Positions 9,841-19,330 of a DNA stretch of 64,000 bases are shown here, piece by piece. Location of the stretch: NCBI RefSeq assembly GCF_030681155.1, contig NZ_JAUXXE010000057.1, positions 1 through 64,000 on the forward strand. Direction: 5' to 3'. Each line of letters opens with the position of its first letter. The stretch's first letter is position 1. The position numbers were made by a program, and so were the translations under genes. The notes under the pieces were generated by a model. That model was not told the DNA's origin and made no database searches. It worked only from the letters and a program-made list of their open reading frames with translations. The DNA comes from Phenylobacterium sp. (GTDB lineage: Bacteria; Pseudomonadota; Alphaproteobacteria; Caulobacterales; Caulobacteraceae).

Positions 9841-12321
9841 ATGTCCGACATCATATTGAAACCGCTGGAAATTCCGGTGCTAGGAATGACCTGCGCGAGC
9901 TGTGTTGGCCGGGTCGAAAAAGCTATCGCGGCGGTGCCGGGCGTCGCCAAGGCGAGCGTAAATCTCGCCGCGGAACGTGCCCATGTGGAATTCAATGGCG
10001 ACGGCAATACAGAGGCGGTGGTCGAGGCCATCCGCAAGGCCGGCTATGAGCCGCTGGCCCGTGAAGTCGACCTTAAGATCGGCGGCATGACCTGCGCGAG
10101 CTGCGTCGGCCGGGTGGAGCGGGCGCTGAAGACCGTGCCGGGCGTCCTCTCCGCCGAGGTCAATCTGGCGACCGAGCGCGCCCATGTCAGCGCCCTGGCC
10201 GGCGCCGCCGAGTTGCCCGCGCTGATCGCTGCGGTGGAACAGGCGGGCTACCAGGCCGAGCCGGTCGGCGAGGCGACGCCCGACATGGCCGACCGCGAGG
10301 CCGAGGCAAGGCAAGCGGAAATCACCGCCCTGAAGCGCGCGGCCATGGTCGCCGCGGCCGGCACCCTGCCTCTGTTCCTGGTCGAGATGGGCCGTCACTT
10401 CATTCCGGGCGTCCACCACTGGCTGGAAGCGACCATCGGCGAGCAGCCCTGGCGGCTGGCGAGCTTCGTGCTGGCGGCCCTGGTGCTGTTCGGCCCCGGC
10501 CTGCGGTTCTTCCGCAAGGGCGTTCCCAATTTGATCCGCCGCACGCCGGACATGAACTCGCTGGTCGTCCTCGGGACCAGCGCGGCCTTCGCCTATTCGG
10601 CGGTGGCGACCTTCGCGCCGCAATTGCTGCCGGCCGGCGCGGACCACGTCTATTACGAAGCCGCCGCCGTCATTGTGACCCTAATCCTGCTGGGCCGCTT
10701 GTTCGAGGCCCAGGCCAAGGGCCGTACCAGCGAAGCCATCAAGCGGCTGATGACCCTGCAGGCCAAGACCGCCCGAGTGGTACGCGAGGGTGAAGAGCAG
10801 GAGATCGCCATCGCCGAGGTCGTCGCCGGCGACATCCTCGCGGTTCGTCCGGGCGAGCGCATCGCCGTCGACGGCGAGGTCGTGGAAGGCGCCTCCTTCG
10901 TCGATGAATCGATGATCACCGGCGAGCCCATTCCAGTCGAGAAGTCTGTCGGCGCGACCGTCGTCGGCGGCACGGTGAACAAGACCGGGGCCTTCCGCTT
11001 CCGCGCCACCAAGGTCGGCGCCGAAACCATGCTGGCCCAGATCGTCCGCATGGTCGAAACCGCTCAGGGCGCCAAGCTGCCGATCCAGGCGCTTGTAGAC
11101 AAGGTGACCGGCTGGTTCGTGCCCGCCGTCATCGCCGCCGCCCTGCTGACCTTCGCCGCCTGGTGGCTGCTGGGGCCGAGCCCGGCGCTCGCGTTCGCCC
11201 TGGTCAACGCCGTGGCCGTGCTGATCATCGCCTGCCCCTGCGCCATGGGACTGGCGACACCGACCTCAATCATGGTCGGGACCGGCAAGGCCGCCGAGCT
11301 CGGCGTTCTGTTCCGGCGGGGTGAAGCCTTGCAAGGCCTACGCGACGTCAAGGTCGTGGCCTTCGACAAGACCGGCACCTTGACGCTGGGCCGTCCGGCC
11401 CTGACCGATTTGCAGACCGCCGATGGCTTCGATGAGGCTGAGGTCCTGAGCCTAGTCGCCGGCGTTGAGACGCGCTCCGAACACCCGATCGCCGAGGCCA
11501 TCGTCGAGGAAGCCAAGACCAGGGGCCTGACCGTGGCCTCGCCGGACGCCTTCGAAGCGGTCCCCGGCTTCGGCGCGCAAGCCTTGGTCGGCGGCCGCAG
11601 GGTCCAGGTCGGCGCCGACCGCTACATGCGCAAGCTCGGCCTGGACGTCGCGATCTTCCAAGAGACCGCCGCCCGCTTGGGCGCCGAGGCCAAGAGCCCG
11701 CTCTACGCCGCCATCGACGGCAAGCTAGCGGCGATCATCGCCGTCGCCGACCCGATCAAGCCCACCACCAAGGAGGCGCTGGACGCCCTGCACGCCATGG
11801 GGCTGAAGGTGGTCATGATCACCGGCGACAACGCCGCCACCGCCCGCGCAGTCGCCAAGTCGCTGGGGCTCGACGAGGTGGTCGCCGAGGTGCTGCCCGA
11901 CGGTAAGGTCGAGGCGGTCCAAGGCCTTCGCAAACGCTATGGCCCCATCGCCTTTGTCGGCGACGGTGTGAACGACGCCCCTGCCCTCGCCTCGGCAGAC
12001 ATCGGCATCGCCATGGGCGCGGGCACCGACGTCGCCATCGAGAGCGCCGACATCGTGCTGATGCGCGGCGACCTGCGTGCCGTCGCCACCGCCATGTCGC
12101 TGAGCCGCGCGGTCTTGAACAACATCCGCCAGAACCTGATCTGGGCGTTTGGGTACAACGTCGTCTTGATCCCGGTGGCCGCGGGCCTGCTCTATCCGGC
12201 CTTCGGGATCCTGCTGTCGCCGATGTTCGCGGCCGGGGCGATGGCGCTATCCAGCGTCAGCGTGCTCACCAACGCCCTGCGCCTGAAGACCTTCCGCCCG
12301 CCGTTCGCGGCCCATTCCTAG
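9841..12321 (+). CDS. copA: Copper-exporting P1B-type ATPase CopA
   Basis: 826-aa inner-membrane Cu(I) efflux pump. Two N-terminal HMA domains each carry GMTCASC (Cys 18/21 and 85/88). They are followed by the transmembrane region with the translocation motif [11 protein letters not shown] (CPC near 464-466), the TGEP actuator loop, the phosphorylation motif DKTGTLT (Asp near 509), the SEHP nucleotide motif and the [10 protein letters not shown] hinge. Length and order match the CopA family. A strong AGGAGG precedes the ATG. The regulator gene follows 9 bases after the stop, so both are probably co-transcribed from the CueR-type promoter. Confidence 0.97.
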   Translation: MSDIILKPLEIPVLGMTCASCVGRVEKAIAAVPGVAKASVNLAAERAHVEFNGDGNTEAVVEAIRKAGYEPLAREVDLKIGGMTCASCVGRVERALKTVPGVLSAEVNLATERAHVSALAGAAELPALIAAVEQAGYQAEPVGEATPDMADREAEARQAEITALKRAAMVAAAGTLPLFLVEMGRHFIPGVHHWLEATIGEQPWRLASFVLAALVLFGPGLRFFRKGVPNLIRRTPDMNSLVVLGTSAAFAYSAVATFAPQLLPAGADHVYYEAAAVIVTLILLGRLFEAQAKGRTSEAIKRLMTLQAKTARVVREGEEQEIAIAEVVAGDILAVRPGERIAVDGEVVEGASFVDESMITGEPIPVEKSVGATVVGGTVNKTGAFRFRATKVGAETMLAQIVRMVETAQGAKLPIQALVDKVTGWFVPAVIAAALLTFAAWWLLGPSPALAFALVNAVAVLIIACPCAMGLATPTSIMVGTGKAAELGVLFRRGEALQGLRDVKVVAFDKTGTLTLGRPALTDLQTADGFDEAEVLSLVAGVETRSEHPIAEAIVEEAKTRGLTVASPDAFEAVPGFGAQALVGGRRVQVGADRYMRKLGLDVAIFQETAARLGAEAKSPLYAAIDGKLAAIIAVADPIKPTTKEALDALHAMGLKVVMITGDNAATARAVAKSLGLDEVVAEVLPDGKVEAVQGLRKRYGPIAFVGDGVNDAPALASADIGIAMGAGTDVAIESADIVLMRGDLRAVATAMSLSRAVLNNIRQNLIWAFGYNVVLIPVAAGLLYPAFGILLSPMFAAGAMALSSVSVLTNALRLKTFRPPFAAHS

Positions 12322-12330
12322 GAGGACGAG

Positions 12331-12762
12331 ATGAACATCGGTCAAGCTTCGAAGGCCTCGGGCGTCTCCACCAAGATGATCCGCTATTACGACGAGATTG
12401 GCCTGGTGCGCCCGGCCAGCCGAACGGAGTCCAACTATCGCGAGTTCGACGAGCGCGAGGTCAACGAACTGCGCTTCATCCGCCGCGCCCGCTCGCTAGG
12501 TTTCTCGATGCCGGAGATCACCCAGTTGCTGTCGCTGTGGCGCGACCGCGAGCGCCCGAGTCGCGAGGTGAAGGCCATCGCCGAAAAGCACGTGAACGAA
12601 CTCGACGCCAGGATTGCCGAGATGCAGACCATGGCCGACACCCTGCGCCATCTGTCGCACTGCTGCGCCGGGGACGACCGTCCCGATTGCCCGATCCTGG
12701 CCGATCTGACCGGCGGCCGCTCGCCCGTCGAATCCAAGGGGGCCGATGTTCGCGGGCGCTGA
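12331..12762 (+). CDS. cueR: MerR-family copper-responsive regulator (CueR/HmrR)
   Basis: 143-aa regulator. N-terminal winged helix: MNIGQASKASGVSTKMIRYYDEIGL; dimerisation helix about residues 80-110; C-terminal metal loop with the CueR spacing, CCAGDDRPDCPI (Cys near 111/112 and 120). The C-x7-C arrangement is diagnostic for Cu(I)/Ag(I)/Au(I) sensing within MerR. Located directly downstream of copA (AGGA just before the ATG). It would act on the two 19-base-spacer promoters at 9721-9808, including its own. Confidence 0.95.
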   Translation: MNIGQASKASGVSTKMIRYYDEIGLVRPASRTESNYREFDEREVNELRFIRRARSLGFSMPEITQLLSLWRDRERPSREVKAIAEKHVNELDARIAEMQTMADTLRHLSHCCAGDDRPDCPILADLTGGRSPVESKGADVRGR

Positions 12763-12900
12763 AGCCGAGGACCACGACACGCGCGCACCTGATTCTTCGG
12801 CGATATCGGCCCGCGCCGGCGCCTATCTGTCGCAAAGGATGCAGGTTGGCGAAGATGCTCCGTTGATCGCAGCCCAGCTCTGACGTAGATGGTCGCTCAC

Positions 12901-12985
12901 GCCCCTTTGGTGGAATTGGTAGACACACGGCACTCAAAATGCCGCGCTGAAAGGCATCCCGGTTCGAGTCCGGGAGGGGGCACCA
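12901..12985 (+). tRNA. tRNA-Leu (CAA anticodon)
   Basis: 85-base class II tRNA. The acceptor arm GCCCCTT pairs with AGGGGGC. The D arm contains TGGTAGACAC, the anticodon stem CGGCA/TGCCG encloses loop CTCAAAA (anticodon CAA), the variable region is extended, and the T arm is CCCGG-TTCGAGT-CCGGG. The 3' CCA is encoded (12983-12985). It decodes UUG. Confidence 0.95.
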
Positions 12986-13110
12986 CACCGCTCGCGTTGC
13001 AGTTTCTCACGAACGCACGCCGCTATCCTGCTGACACGATGATTTTACAGGCCAAAAAGCGTGGCCTTAGGTTGAGCTTTGTCCGCTCGCCCCTCGACGC
13101 GCCGCCCCCA

Positions 13111-13130
13111 GAATGATAATCGTTCGCAAA
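13111..13130. promoter_or_regulatory. Candidate Fur box upstream of feoAB
   Basis: The bases GAATGATAATCGTTCGCAAA lie 23 bases before the feoA ATG. Read on the other strand, TTGCGAACGATTATCATT fits the alphaproteobacterial Fur consensus of repeated NATNAT/GCAA-type hexamers. Position just upstream of ferrous-iron uptake genes fits iron-dependent repression. Confidence 0.7.
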
Positions 13131-13152
13131 TAGTGCGCGTCAAGGATCTCCC

Positions 13153-13479
13153 ATGAACGACATCTCGACCCGGCCGGCGGCCGAGGCCCCCCCGGTTGAG
13201 GGCGCCATCGTGCGCCTGAGCGAGGCGTCCCTGGGCGATGTCGGAACGATCGTCGATGTCCGCGCGGAGAGCTCGCCGGACAACCACGGCGTCAATCTCG
13301 AGGAACTACAGCGCCGGTTGCTGGAGTTCGGCTTCGTCGAAGGCGCACGCATCCAGGTGATTCATGAAGGCGCCATTCGCCGCGATCCGATCGCCGTGCG
13401 CCTGGACGACATGCGCGTGGCCCTGCGCCGCCGCGACGCCGAAGATATCTATATTCTGCTGGATGGAGCCAAGACGTGA
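13153..13479 (+). CDS. feoA: Ferrous iron transport protein FeoA
   Basis: 108-aa cytosolic SH3-like protein that supports FeoB-mediated Fe(II) uptake. The FeoA core is recognisable: LEELQRRLLEFGFVEGARIQV followed by HEGAIRRDPIAVRLDDMRVALRR. The N-terminal 20 residues are an extension beyond the usual 75-aa FeoA. The last four bases overlap the feoB start, so translation is coupled. A Fur-like box lies just upstream. Confidence 0.92.
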   Translation: MNDISTRPAAEAPPVEGAIVRLSEASLGDVGTIVDVRAESSPDNHGVNLEELQRRLLEFGFVEGARIQVIHEGAIRRDPIAVRLDDMRVALRRRDAEDIYILLDGAKT

Positions 13480-15347
13480 GCGAGACCCTGACGTCGGCCC
13501 GCGTCGCCCTGGTCGGCAACCCCAACTCCGGCAAGACCGCTCTCTTCAACGCCCTCACCGGCTCGCGCCAGAAGGTCGCCAACTACGCCGGCGTCACGGT
13601 CGAGCGCAAGGAAGGCATGATCACCTCGGCCGCCGGGCGGAACCTGTACGTCCTCGACCTGCCGGGCACCTATTCGCTGCGCGCCCGCAGCCCCGACGAG
13701 GCGGTGACCCGCGACGCCGTGCTGGGCCGGCTGGAGGGCGAGACCCCGCCTGACGTAGTGGTCTGCGTGGCCGACGCCACCAACCTGCGACTGGTCCTGC
13801 GACTGGCCATGGAGCTGAAGCAGGTCGGACGCCCGATGGTGCTGGCGCTCAACATGTACGACATCGCCCAACGCCAGGGCCTGCGGATCGATCTGGAAGG
13901 CCTGAGCCGCGAGATCGGCGCCCCGATCGTCACGACCGTCGCTACCCGCAAGCGCGGGATCGAGGACCTGGTGGCCCAGGTCGACGCCTTGGCCGCCGCG
14001 GGTCAGCTGGTCGGCGAGAACACCTGGCGCGAACCCAACGCCGCCGAAATCCGCCAGGCCCACGCCGAAGCCCAACGCCTGGTGCGCACCTATGTTCGCC
14101 CGCCCGAGCATCCCGACACCTGGACCGGCAAGATCGACAAGGTGCTGCTGCATCCGGTCGGCGGCCTGGCCATCCTGCTCGGCCTCCTGTTCGTCATGTT
14201 CCAAGCGGTCTTCACCTGGGCGACGCCGGCGATGGACGGGATCGAGGCGATCTTCGGCGCGCTCGGCCAGTTCGTCGGCGCCTATGTCTCCAACGACCTT
14301 CTGCGAAGCCTGATATCCGACGGGATAATCGCCGGGGTCGGCAGCGTCCTGGTGTTCCTGCCCCAGATCCTGGTCCTGTTCTTCTTCATTATCCTGCTGG
14401 AAGACCTGGGCTACATGGCCCGCGCGGCCTTCCTGATGGACCGCATCATGGGCGGCGCCGGCCTGCACGGCCGCGCCTTCATCCCGCTGCTGTCGTCCTT
14501 CGCCTGCGCCATCCCCGGCATCATGTCGACGCGGGTGATCGACTCCAAGGAAGACCGGCTGACCACGATACTGGTCGCGCCGCTGATGACCTGTTCGGCA
14601 CGGATTCCCGTCTACACCCTGATCATCGGGGCCTTCATTCCCAACGAGCGCGTCTGGGGTTTCGCCAGTCTGCAAGGCCTGGTGATGTTCGGCCTCTACG
14701 CCTCCGGCATCCTCAGCGCCCTGGCGATCTCGTTCGTGATCCGCCGGGTCTTCTGGCGCGGCACGGTCGAGCCGTTCCTGATGGAGCTGCCGACGTACAA
14801 GATGCCTGAACCAAAGAGCGTGCTGCGCAATCTGCTGGTGCGGGCCAAGATCTTCCTCAACCGCGCAGGCCGCATCATCCTGCCGATGATGATCCTGATC
14901 TGGGTGCTCTCGACCTTCCCCTATCCGCCGGAAGGCGCCACCCAGCCAGCCATCGACTACAGCTTCGCCGGCATGATCGGCCACGCGATCCAGCCGCTGC
15001 TCGCCCCCATCGGCTTCAATTGGCAGATGTCGATCGCGCTGGTCCCCGGCATGGCGGCGCGCGAGGTGGCGGTGGCCGCGCTCGGGACCGTCTACGCCAT
15101 CGGCGATGCGGAGAACAATGTCGGCGCCCTGGGCACCGCCCTGGCCAACCATTGGTCGCTGGCCACTGGCCTGTCGTTCCTGGCCTGGTATGTGTTCGCC
15201 CCGCAGTGCGCGCCCACCTTGGGCGTCGTGAAGCGCGAGACCAACAGCTGGCGCTGGCCGGTGATCATGTTCGTCTACATGGTCGCGTTGGCCTACACCG
15301 CCTCGTTCATCGTCTACCACACGGCCGTGGCGCTCGGAGGCGGTTAG
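13476..15347 (+). CDS. feoB: Ferrous iron transporter FeoB
   Basis: 623-aa inner-membrane Fe(II) transporter with an N-terminal G domain: P-loop GNPNSGKTALFNALTG (about 12-27), switch region NYAGVTVERKEG, DLPGTYSL (G3), and NMYD as the G4-like motif. Two Gate-type membrane repeats follow (ILLEDLGYMARAAFLMDR; SSFACAIPGIMSTR). The GTG start overlaps feoA by four bases. At about 620 residues it is shorter than E. coli FeoB (773 aa), as is common in alphaproteobacteria, and no feoC follows. Confidence 0.96.
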   Translation: MSETLTSARVALVGNPNSGKTALFNALTGSRQKVANYAGVTVERKEGMITSAAGRNLYVLDLPGTYSLRARSPDEAVTRDAVLGRLEGETPPDVVVCVADATNLRLVLRLAMELKQVGRPMVLALNMYDIAQRQGLRIDLEGLSREIGAPIVTTVATRKRGIEDLVAQVDALAAAGQLVGENTWREPNAAEIRQAHAEAQRLVRTYVRPPEHPDTWTGKIDKVLLHPVGGLAILLGLLFVMFQAVFTWATPAMDGIEAIFGALGQFVGAYVSNDLLRSLISDGIIAGVGSVLVFLPQILVLFFFIILLEDLGYMARAAFLMDRIMGGAGLHGRAFIPLLSSFACAIPGIMSTRVIDSKEDRLTTILVAPLMTCSARIPVYTLIIGAFIPNERVWGFASLQGLVMFGLYASGILSALAISFVIRRVFWRGTVEPFLMELPTYKMPEPKSVLRNLLVRAKIFLNRAGRIILPMMILIWVLSTFPYPPEGATQPAIDYSFAGMIGHAIQPLLAPIGFNWQMSIALVPGMAAREVAVAALGTVYAIGDAENNVGALGTALANHWSLATGLSFLAWYVFAPQCAPTLGVVKRETNSWRWPVIMFVYMVALAYTASFIVYHTAVALGGG

Positions 15348-15440
15348 CGCCGCTTCAACCTAAAGCTGATATTAAGCATCCCCATTAACCACCCGCTAAA
15401 CTGGAGAGTCATAGCGTCTCAACATTGGGTGGGGACTAGA

Positions 15441-15749
15441 ATGGACCGAGCTCTTAAGCAATCACGCCGCAAGGCGGCCCCGCGTCCGACGAGCGAACAC
15501 CTCGTCGAACGCATCCGCGAGACCTTGCTGTTCTTCGGCGGCGAAGCGCATCGCCGCGACGTCATCGCCAATGTCGCCCGCGACATCGGCGTGGACGTCA
15601 AGAACATCCCCGAGGATCTCGAAAACGCGATGATCGTCTCGTTCGAAGAGACCTGGCGAGACGAAGCACGCCGCGCGACCTACGGCTTCCATCTGCGGTT
15701 CGGCGAAGGCTCGCACCGCTGGGGCCTCAAGCTGGCGACGGCGCACTAG
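15441..15749 (+). CDS. Conserved hypothetical protein, HTH-like
   Basis: 102-aa basic protein; no family recognised with certainty. Residues 20-55 (HLVERIRETLLFFGGEAHRR, then a VIANVARDIG helix) look like a helix-turn-helix-sized helical block. The C-terminal third is beta-like (YGFHLRFGEGSHRWGLKL). ATG 15441 is preferred because a GTGGGG run lies 6-11 bases upstream; the in-frame GTG at 15429 is part of that site. It is flanked by feoB and the convergent MarR gene, without an operon partner. Confidence 0.65.
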   Translation: MDRALKQSRRKAAPRPTSEHLVERIRETLLFFGGEAHRRDVIANVARDIGVDVKNIPEDLENAMIVSFEETWRDEARRATYGFHLRFGEGSHRWGLKLATAH

Positions 15750-15763
15750 CGCCTCGCGAGCGC

Positions 15764-16258
15764 CTACGCCAAGGCCCCGCCGCCCAGCGCATCGGCCGCG
15801 CCTTGCAGCCGGTTCAACAACCGTTTGAGCAGAGCCACATCGGCCGGTGCAAGCCCCGCGATTAAAGCCGCCTCATAGGCCAAGGCCAGGGGCGCGATCT
15901 CCGCATGCAGTCGCGCGCCCTCCCGGCTGAGATCCAGCACGTGCGAGCGGCCATCTGCGTGATGATCTGACCGTTCGATCAGGCGGCGATTGGACAGGCC
16001 GCGGGCGGCTCGGCTGACCGTCACCTTGTCCATGCCCGTTCGCTCGACGATACCGCGCTGCGTCGTGCCGCCATCCTCGGCGAGCACGCAGATCAACCGC
16101 CATTGCGGCACCGAGAGGCCGAAGCGGTCCTCATAGGCCCGCGCGATCAGACCGCTCACAGCGTTCGACGCCACCGAAAGCCGATAGGGCAGATAATCGT
16201 CCAGCTTCAGCCCGCCTTGCGCGGCCTCAGTCTGTGACAGCATGGACAACTGGCTCAC
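15764..16258 (-). CDS. MarR-family transcriptional regulator
   Basis: 164-aa regulator with the winged-helix core VPQWRLICVLAEDGGTTQRG, recognition helix DKVTVSRAARGLSNRRLIER and wing DHHADGRSHVLDLS (Asp/Arg wing signature of MarR). Its ATG overlaps the stop of the upstream fumarylacetoacetate-hydrolase-fold gene by four bases, so it is the last gene of that operon. It probably controls the operon in response to an aromatic or related catabolite. Ligand inferred from context only. Confidence 0.9.
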   Translation of the reverse strand: MSQLSMLSQTEAAQGGLKLDDYLPYRLSVASNAVSGLIARAYEDRFGLSVPQWRLICVLAEDGGTTQRGIVERTGMDKVTVSRAARGLSNRRLIERSDHHADGRSHVLDLSREGARLHAEIAPLALAYEAALIAGLAPADVALLKRLLNRLQGAADALGGGALA

Positions 16259-17262
16259 GCGGGGGCGACTTCCTGCTCGATGGCTCCAAAGATGGAGTGC
16301 CTCCGCGCGTCACGCATCTCAATGCGAACCTTGTCGCCAGCCTTGAGGAAGGGCGTTTTGGGCGCCCCTTGAGCGAGCGCTTCCACAGTCCGCAACTCAG
16401 CCAGGCAAGAATAGCCCGCGCCGCCATCCTGGACCGATTTTCCTGGACCTCCGTCCGCGCCTCGATTCGACACCGTGCCGGAGCCGATGATCGATCCCGC
16501 CGACAGGGCGCGGGTCTTGGCGGCATGGGCGATCAGGGTTCCGAAATCGAAGGTCATATCGACGCCGGCGTCGGCCTGGCCAAGCGGCTGGCTGTTCAAT
16601 TCCACCTCGACGGGACCGTGCAGTTTTCCGTCCTTCCACGCCTCGCCAAGCGCATCGGGCGTCACCGCCACCGGCGAGAAGGACGAGGCCGGCTTGGACT
16701 GGAAGAAGCCGAAATTCTTGGCGATCTCTCCGGGGATCAGGTTCCGCAGCGATACGTCGTTGGACAGCATCACGAGGCGGATCGAGGCCAGGGCTTGCTC
16801 GCGGCTGGCGCCCATCGGCACGTCTCCCGTCACCACCGCCACCTCTGCCTCCAGGTCACAGCCCCAGGCTTCGTCGGCGAGCGGGATCGGATCGCGCGGA
16901 CCGAGGAAGCCGTCGGAACCGCCCTGGTACATCAGCGGATCGGTCCAGAAGCTGGCGGGCATGTCGGCGGCGCGCGCTTTGCGCACCAGGGCCACGTGGT
17001 TCACATAGGCCGAGCCGTCGGCCCACTGATAGGCGCGCGGCAATGGACTGGCTGCGTCGTGCTCGTGGAAGCGCTCACGCGGCACGGCGCCATGCTCAAG
17101 GCTTTCGGCCAGGCCGCGCAGCAGGGGCTCCAGGTCGTCCCAGTTGTCCAGCGCGGCCTGTAATGTCGGGGCTATGGAACTCGCATCGGCACACCAGGCC
17201 AGGTCATTTGAGACCACGACGAGACGGCCATCCCGGCCGCCCTTGAGCGATGCGAGCTTCAT
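16255..17262 (-). CDS. Fumarylacetoacetate hydrolase family protein
   Basis: 335-aa cytosolic enzyme of the FAH fold. The metal-binding acidic motif is visible as GCDLEAEVAVVTG, with downstream LMLSNDVSLRNLIPGEIAKNFGF-type sequence and GTVSNRG near residue 255. Length suits the short bacterial fumarylacetoacetate hydrolases used in homogentisate (tyrosine) catabolism, but other C-C hydrolases share the fold. GGAGG immediately precedes its ATG, spanning the stop of the 91-aa gene upstream. It is followed by an overlapping MarR gene. Confidence 0.88.
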   Translation of the reverse strand: MKLASLKGGRDGRLVVVSNDLAWCADASSIAPTLQAALDNWDDLEPLLRGLAESLEHGAVPRERFHEHDAASPLPRAYQWADGSAYVNHVALVRKARAADMPASFWTDPLMYQGGSDGFLGPRDPIPLADEAWGCDLEAEVAVVTGDVPMGASREQALASIRLVMLSNDVSLRNLIPGEIAKNFGFFQSKPASSFSPVAVTPDALGEAWKDGKLHGPVEVELNSQPLGQADAGVDMTFDFGTLIAHAAKTRALSAGSIIGSGTVSNRGADGGPGKSVQDGGAGYSCLAELRTVEALAQGAPKTPFLKAGDKVRIEMRDARRHSIFGAIEQEVAPA

Positions 17263-17538
17263 TCATTCCTCCCGGCGGATGACGCGTGTCAGACGCACGC
17301 CTTTTTCATAAGCCTCAGCGAAATAGACCACGACCTCGACGCAGATGTCTCCGCCCGGTTCACCAACCCACAAATAATTGCGCTCGAAGCAGACATCGCG
17401 CCCGGCCGGCGTATAGCCCTCATAGGTGTCGCCCCAGGGCGTGCAGGCGGCCATGTCCCGACGGCCCAGAGCGCAGGCGCGCTCCATTTCCTCCTCGGCG
17501 GCTTCGGTTAGGTCGGCTTGTCGATCAATGTGGGCCAT
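17263..17538 (-). CDS. Conserved hypothetical protein, 91 aa
   Basis: Small acidic protein of no recognised family. It has an N-terminal helical segment (DLTEAAEEEMERACALGRRD), then YEGYTPAGRDVCFERNYLWV, then a beta-rich VCFAE-like C-terminal half with ICVEVVVYFAEAYEKGVRL. Four Cys residues but no CXXC. It sits 8 bases after the isoaspartyl peptidase gene and its stop abuts the next ATG, so it is locked into a four-gene operon. The open frame extends upstream inside the peptidase gene; ATG 17538 is the first start that leaves the neighbour intact. Confidence 0.65.
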   Translation of the reverse strand: MAHIDRQADLTEAAEEEMERACALGRRDMAACTPWGDTYEGYTPAGRDVCFERNYLWVGEPGGDICVEVVVYFAEAYEKGVRLTRVIRREE

Positions 17539-17546
17539 GGGCGATC

Positions 17547-18545
17547 TTACGGCTCGTCCTTGTAGATGCCTATGCTCGTCGCCTCTCCCTTGGCGGCGCG
17601 AGCGCGATACATGCCCGAGGTGTTGAAGCTCCAGGCGACCTGGCCATCCGGCGCCACGGCGATGATCCCGCCGTCGCCGCCCAGCGCGGTGAGCTTGTTC
17701 TGCACCACCTCGTCCGCCGCCGCCTGCAGGCTCATGCCCTTCAGTTCGACCAGGGCCGCGATGTCCCGGGCCACGGTCAACCGAATGAAGTACTCGCCAG
17801 CGCCCGTGGCCGAGACCGCGCAGGCCGCATTCGAGGCATAGGTGCCTGCCCCAATGATCGGAGAATCTCCCACCCGGCCCCATTGCTTGCCCGTCGTGCC
17901 GCCCGTCGAGGTTCCGGCCGCCACGTCGCCATTGAGGTCCAGCGCCACGACGCCGACCGTTCCGTGCTTGCCCTCGTCATGCGCCAAGCCGTTCGCTGGA
18001 TCGGGACGCTCCAAGCCGGGCGGCTTTGCGGGAACCGGCAGGTCATGGGCCTTCAAATAGTTCTCGAGGCTACGCCAGCGGCGGTGGGTGGCGAAATAGC
18101 TTGGATCGACCTGCTCCAGGCCCTGGCTCGCGGAGAACGCATCGGCGCCCGCGCCCACCATCATGACGTGGGGCGACCTCTCCATCACCGCCCGCGCCAA
18201 GGACAGCGGACTTCGGGTGCGGGTGACCCCGGCGACCGCGCCGGCGGCTAGGCTCGCCCCATCCATGATCGAGGCGTCGAGTTCGATGCGGCCCTCGGCG
18301 GTGAACACCGCGCCACGCGCCGAGTTGAACAGCGGGTCTTCTTCCAGCAGGTGGATGGCCGTCTCGACGGCATCCAAGGCCGAACCGCCCTGGTCCAGGA
18401 CGGTCGCTCCGGCCTCGACCACCTTGGCGAGCGCCGCGCGATAGGCCGCTTCCTGCTCCGGACGGAGTTGACCGCGATCGATCGTTCCGGCGCCGCCATG
18501 GACGACGATGGCCCATTTCTGGGCGGCTTGGGCTTGTGTGGTCAT
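17547..18545 (-). CDS. iaaA: Isoaspartyl peptidase/L-asparaginase (Ntn hydrolase, type III)
   Basis: 332-aa Thr-nucleophile hydrolase that self-cleaves into alpha and beta subunits. N-terminal WAIVVHGGAGTI is the family signature. The autocleavage site is in KHGTVGVVALD (Thr near residue 202 becomes the beta-subunit N-terminus), followed by AAGTSTGGTTGK and the substrate-binding GDSPIIGAGTYA. It releases L-Asp from isoaspartyl dipeptides or hydrolyses asparagine. ATG 18545 fits the family N-terminus although no good ribosome site is visible. First gene of the operon with the 91-aa protein, FAH-fold enzyme and MarR. Confidence 0.93.
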   Translation of the reverse strand: MTTQAQAAQKWAIVVHGGAGTIDRGQLRPEQEAAYRAALAKVVEAGATVLDQGGSALDAVETAIHLLEEDPLFNSARGAVFTAEGRIELDASIMDGASLAAGAVAGVTRTRSPLSLARAVMERSPHVMMVGAGADAFSASQGLEQVDPSYFATHRRWRSLENYLKAHDLPVPAKPPGLERPDPANGLAHDEGKHGTVGVVALDLNGDVAAGTSTGGTTGKQWGRVGDSPIIGAGTYASNAACAVSATGAGEYFIRLTVARDIAALVELKGMSLQAAADEVVQNKLTALGGDGGIIAVAPDGQVAWSFNTSGMYRARAAKGEATSIGIYKDEP

Positions 18546-18708
18546 AGGGGAGCAGTCGCACCTGTTGGCTTCGCGCGGCGTTGTTCTCCACCCGGCGCCG
18601 CAGCGCAACCCCAGCACCTGGCCTGATTGACGCAGGCGCAATGCTGGCGGGAGAGACAAGCCCCGCCATCGCTGCTAGCACAGACCTCAACCTTCTCCTC
18701 GGATCGCC

Positions 18709-19287
18709 ATGTTTCGCAAAACCTACGACTGGGTCATGGGCTTGGCCGGCTCACGGCACGCCTCGAAAGCCCTGGCGGCGGTCTCTTTCGCCGAGAGCTC
18801 CTTCTTCCCGATCCCGCCCGACGTGATGCTGGCGCCGATGGTCTTGGCGCGGCCGGACCGGGCCTTCGTCTATGCCGGCATCTGCACGGCCGCCTCGGTG
18901 CTTGGCGGCCTGCTCGGCTACGCCATCGGCTTCTATCTCGAGCCGGTCGGGATGTGGCTGCTCAGCGTCATCGGCCATGCGGACGGCAAGGCGGCCTTCG
19001 AGAAGTGGTTCGCCGACTGGGGTCTCTGGGTGATCCTGATCAAGGGCGCCACGCCGATCCCCTATAAGCTGGTGACCATCACCGCCGGCCTGGCGCAGTT
19101 TTCGCTCATCACCTTCATCTGGGCCTCGGTCCTGACCCGCGGCTTCCGCTTCTTCGCCGTGGCGGCGATCCTGAAATACTTCGGCCCCGCCATGCTGAAG
19201 GAATTCGAGAAGCGTATCGCCCTCTACGGCACCCTGGGCATCGTCGCCCTGGTGGGCCTGGTGGTCGCGTTGAAAATGCTCACCTGA
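18709..19287 (+). CDS. YqaA-type VTT/SNARE-associated (DedA-related) membrane protein
   Basis: 192-aa inner-membrane protein with several hydrophobic helices. Hallmarks are the FAESSFFPIPPDVMLAPM re-entrant segment (about 23-40), GGLLGYAIGFYLE, and GATPIPYKLVTITAGLAQF (about 113-131), the conserved G-x-PxPxK/R motif of the YqaA/DedA families. DedA relatives act in membrane lipid or undecaprenyl-phosphate flipping; for YqaA this is inferred only. The dsbB-like gene follows 43 bases downstream. Confidence 0.88.
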   Translation: MFRKTYDWVMGLAGSRHASKALAAVSFAESSFFPIPPDVMLAPMVLARPDRAFVYAGICTAASVLGGLLGYAIGFYLEPVGMWLLSVIGHADGKAAFEKWFADWGLWVILIKGATPIPYKLVTITAGLAQFSLITFIWASVLTRGFRFFAVAAILKYFGPAMLKEFEKRIALYGTLGIVALVGLVVALKMLT

Positions 19288-19330
19288 AGCCCCTTGGGCC
19301 GGCCAAGCTTTTGGGGTCTTATCCGACACA

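Noticed and set aside
13449-15320. 623-codon open frame on the strand opposite feoB
   Set aside because: Exact shadow of feoB in GC-rich DNA; Gln/Asp/Arg/Gly-rich composition with no domain, while feoB has all family motifs.
15372-15388. TTAA..TTAA pair upstream of the 15441 gene as a CtrA box
   Set aside because: The spacing is nine bases; the CtrA consensus needs seven.
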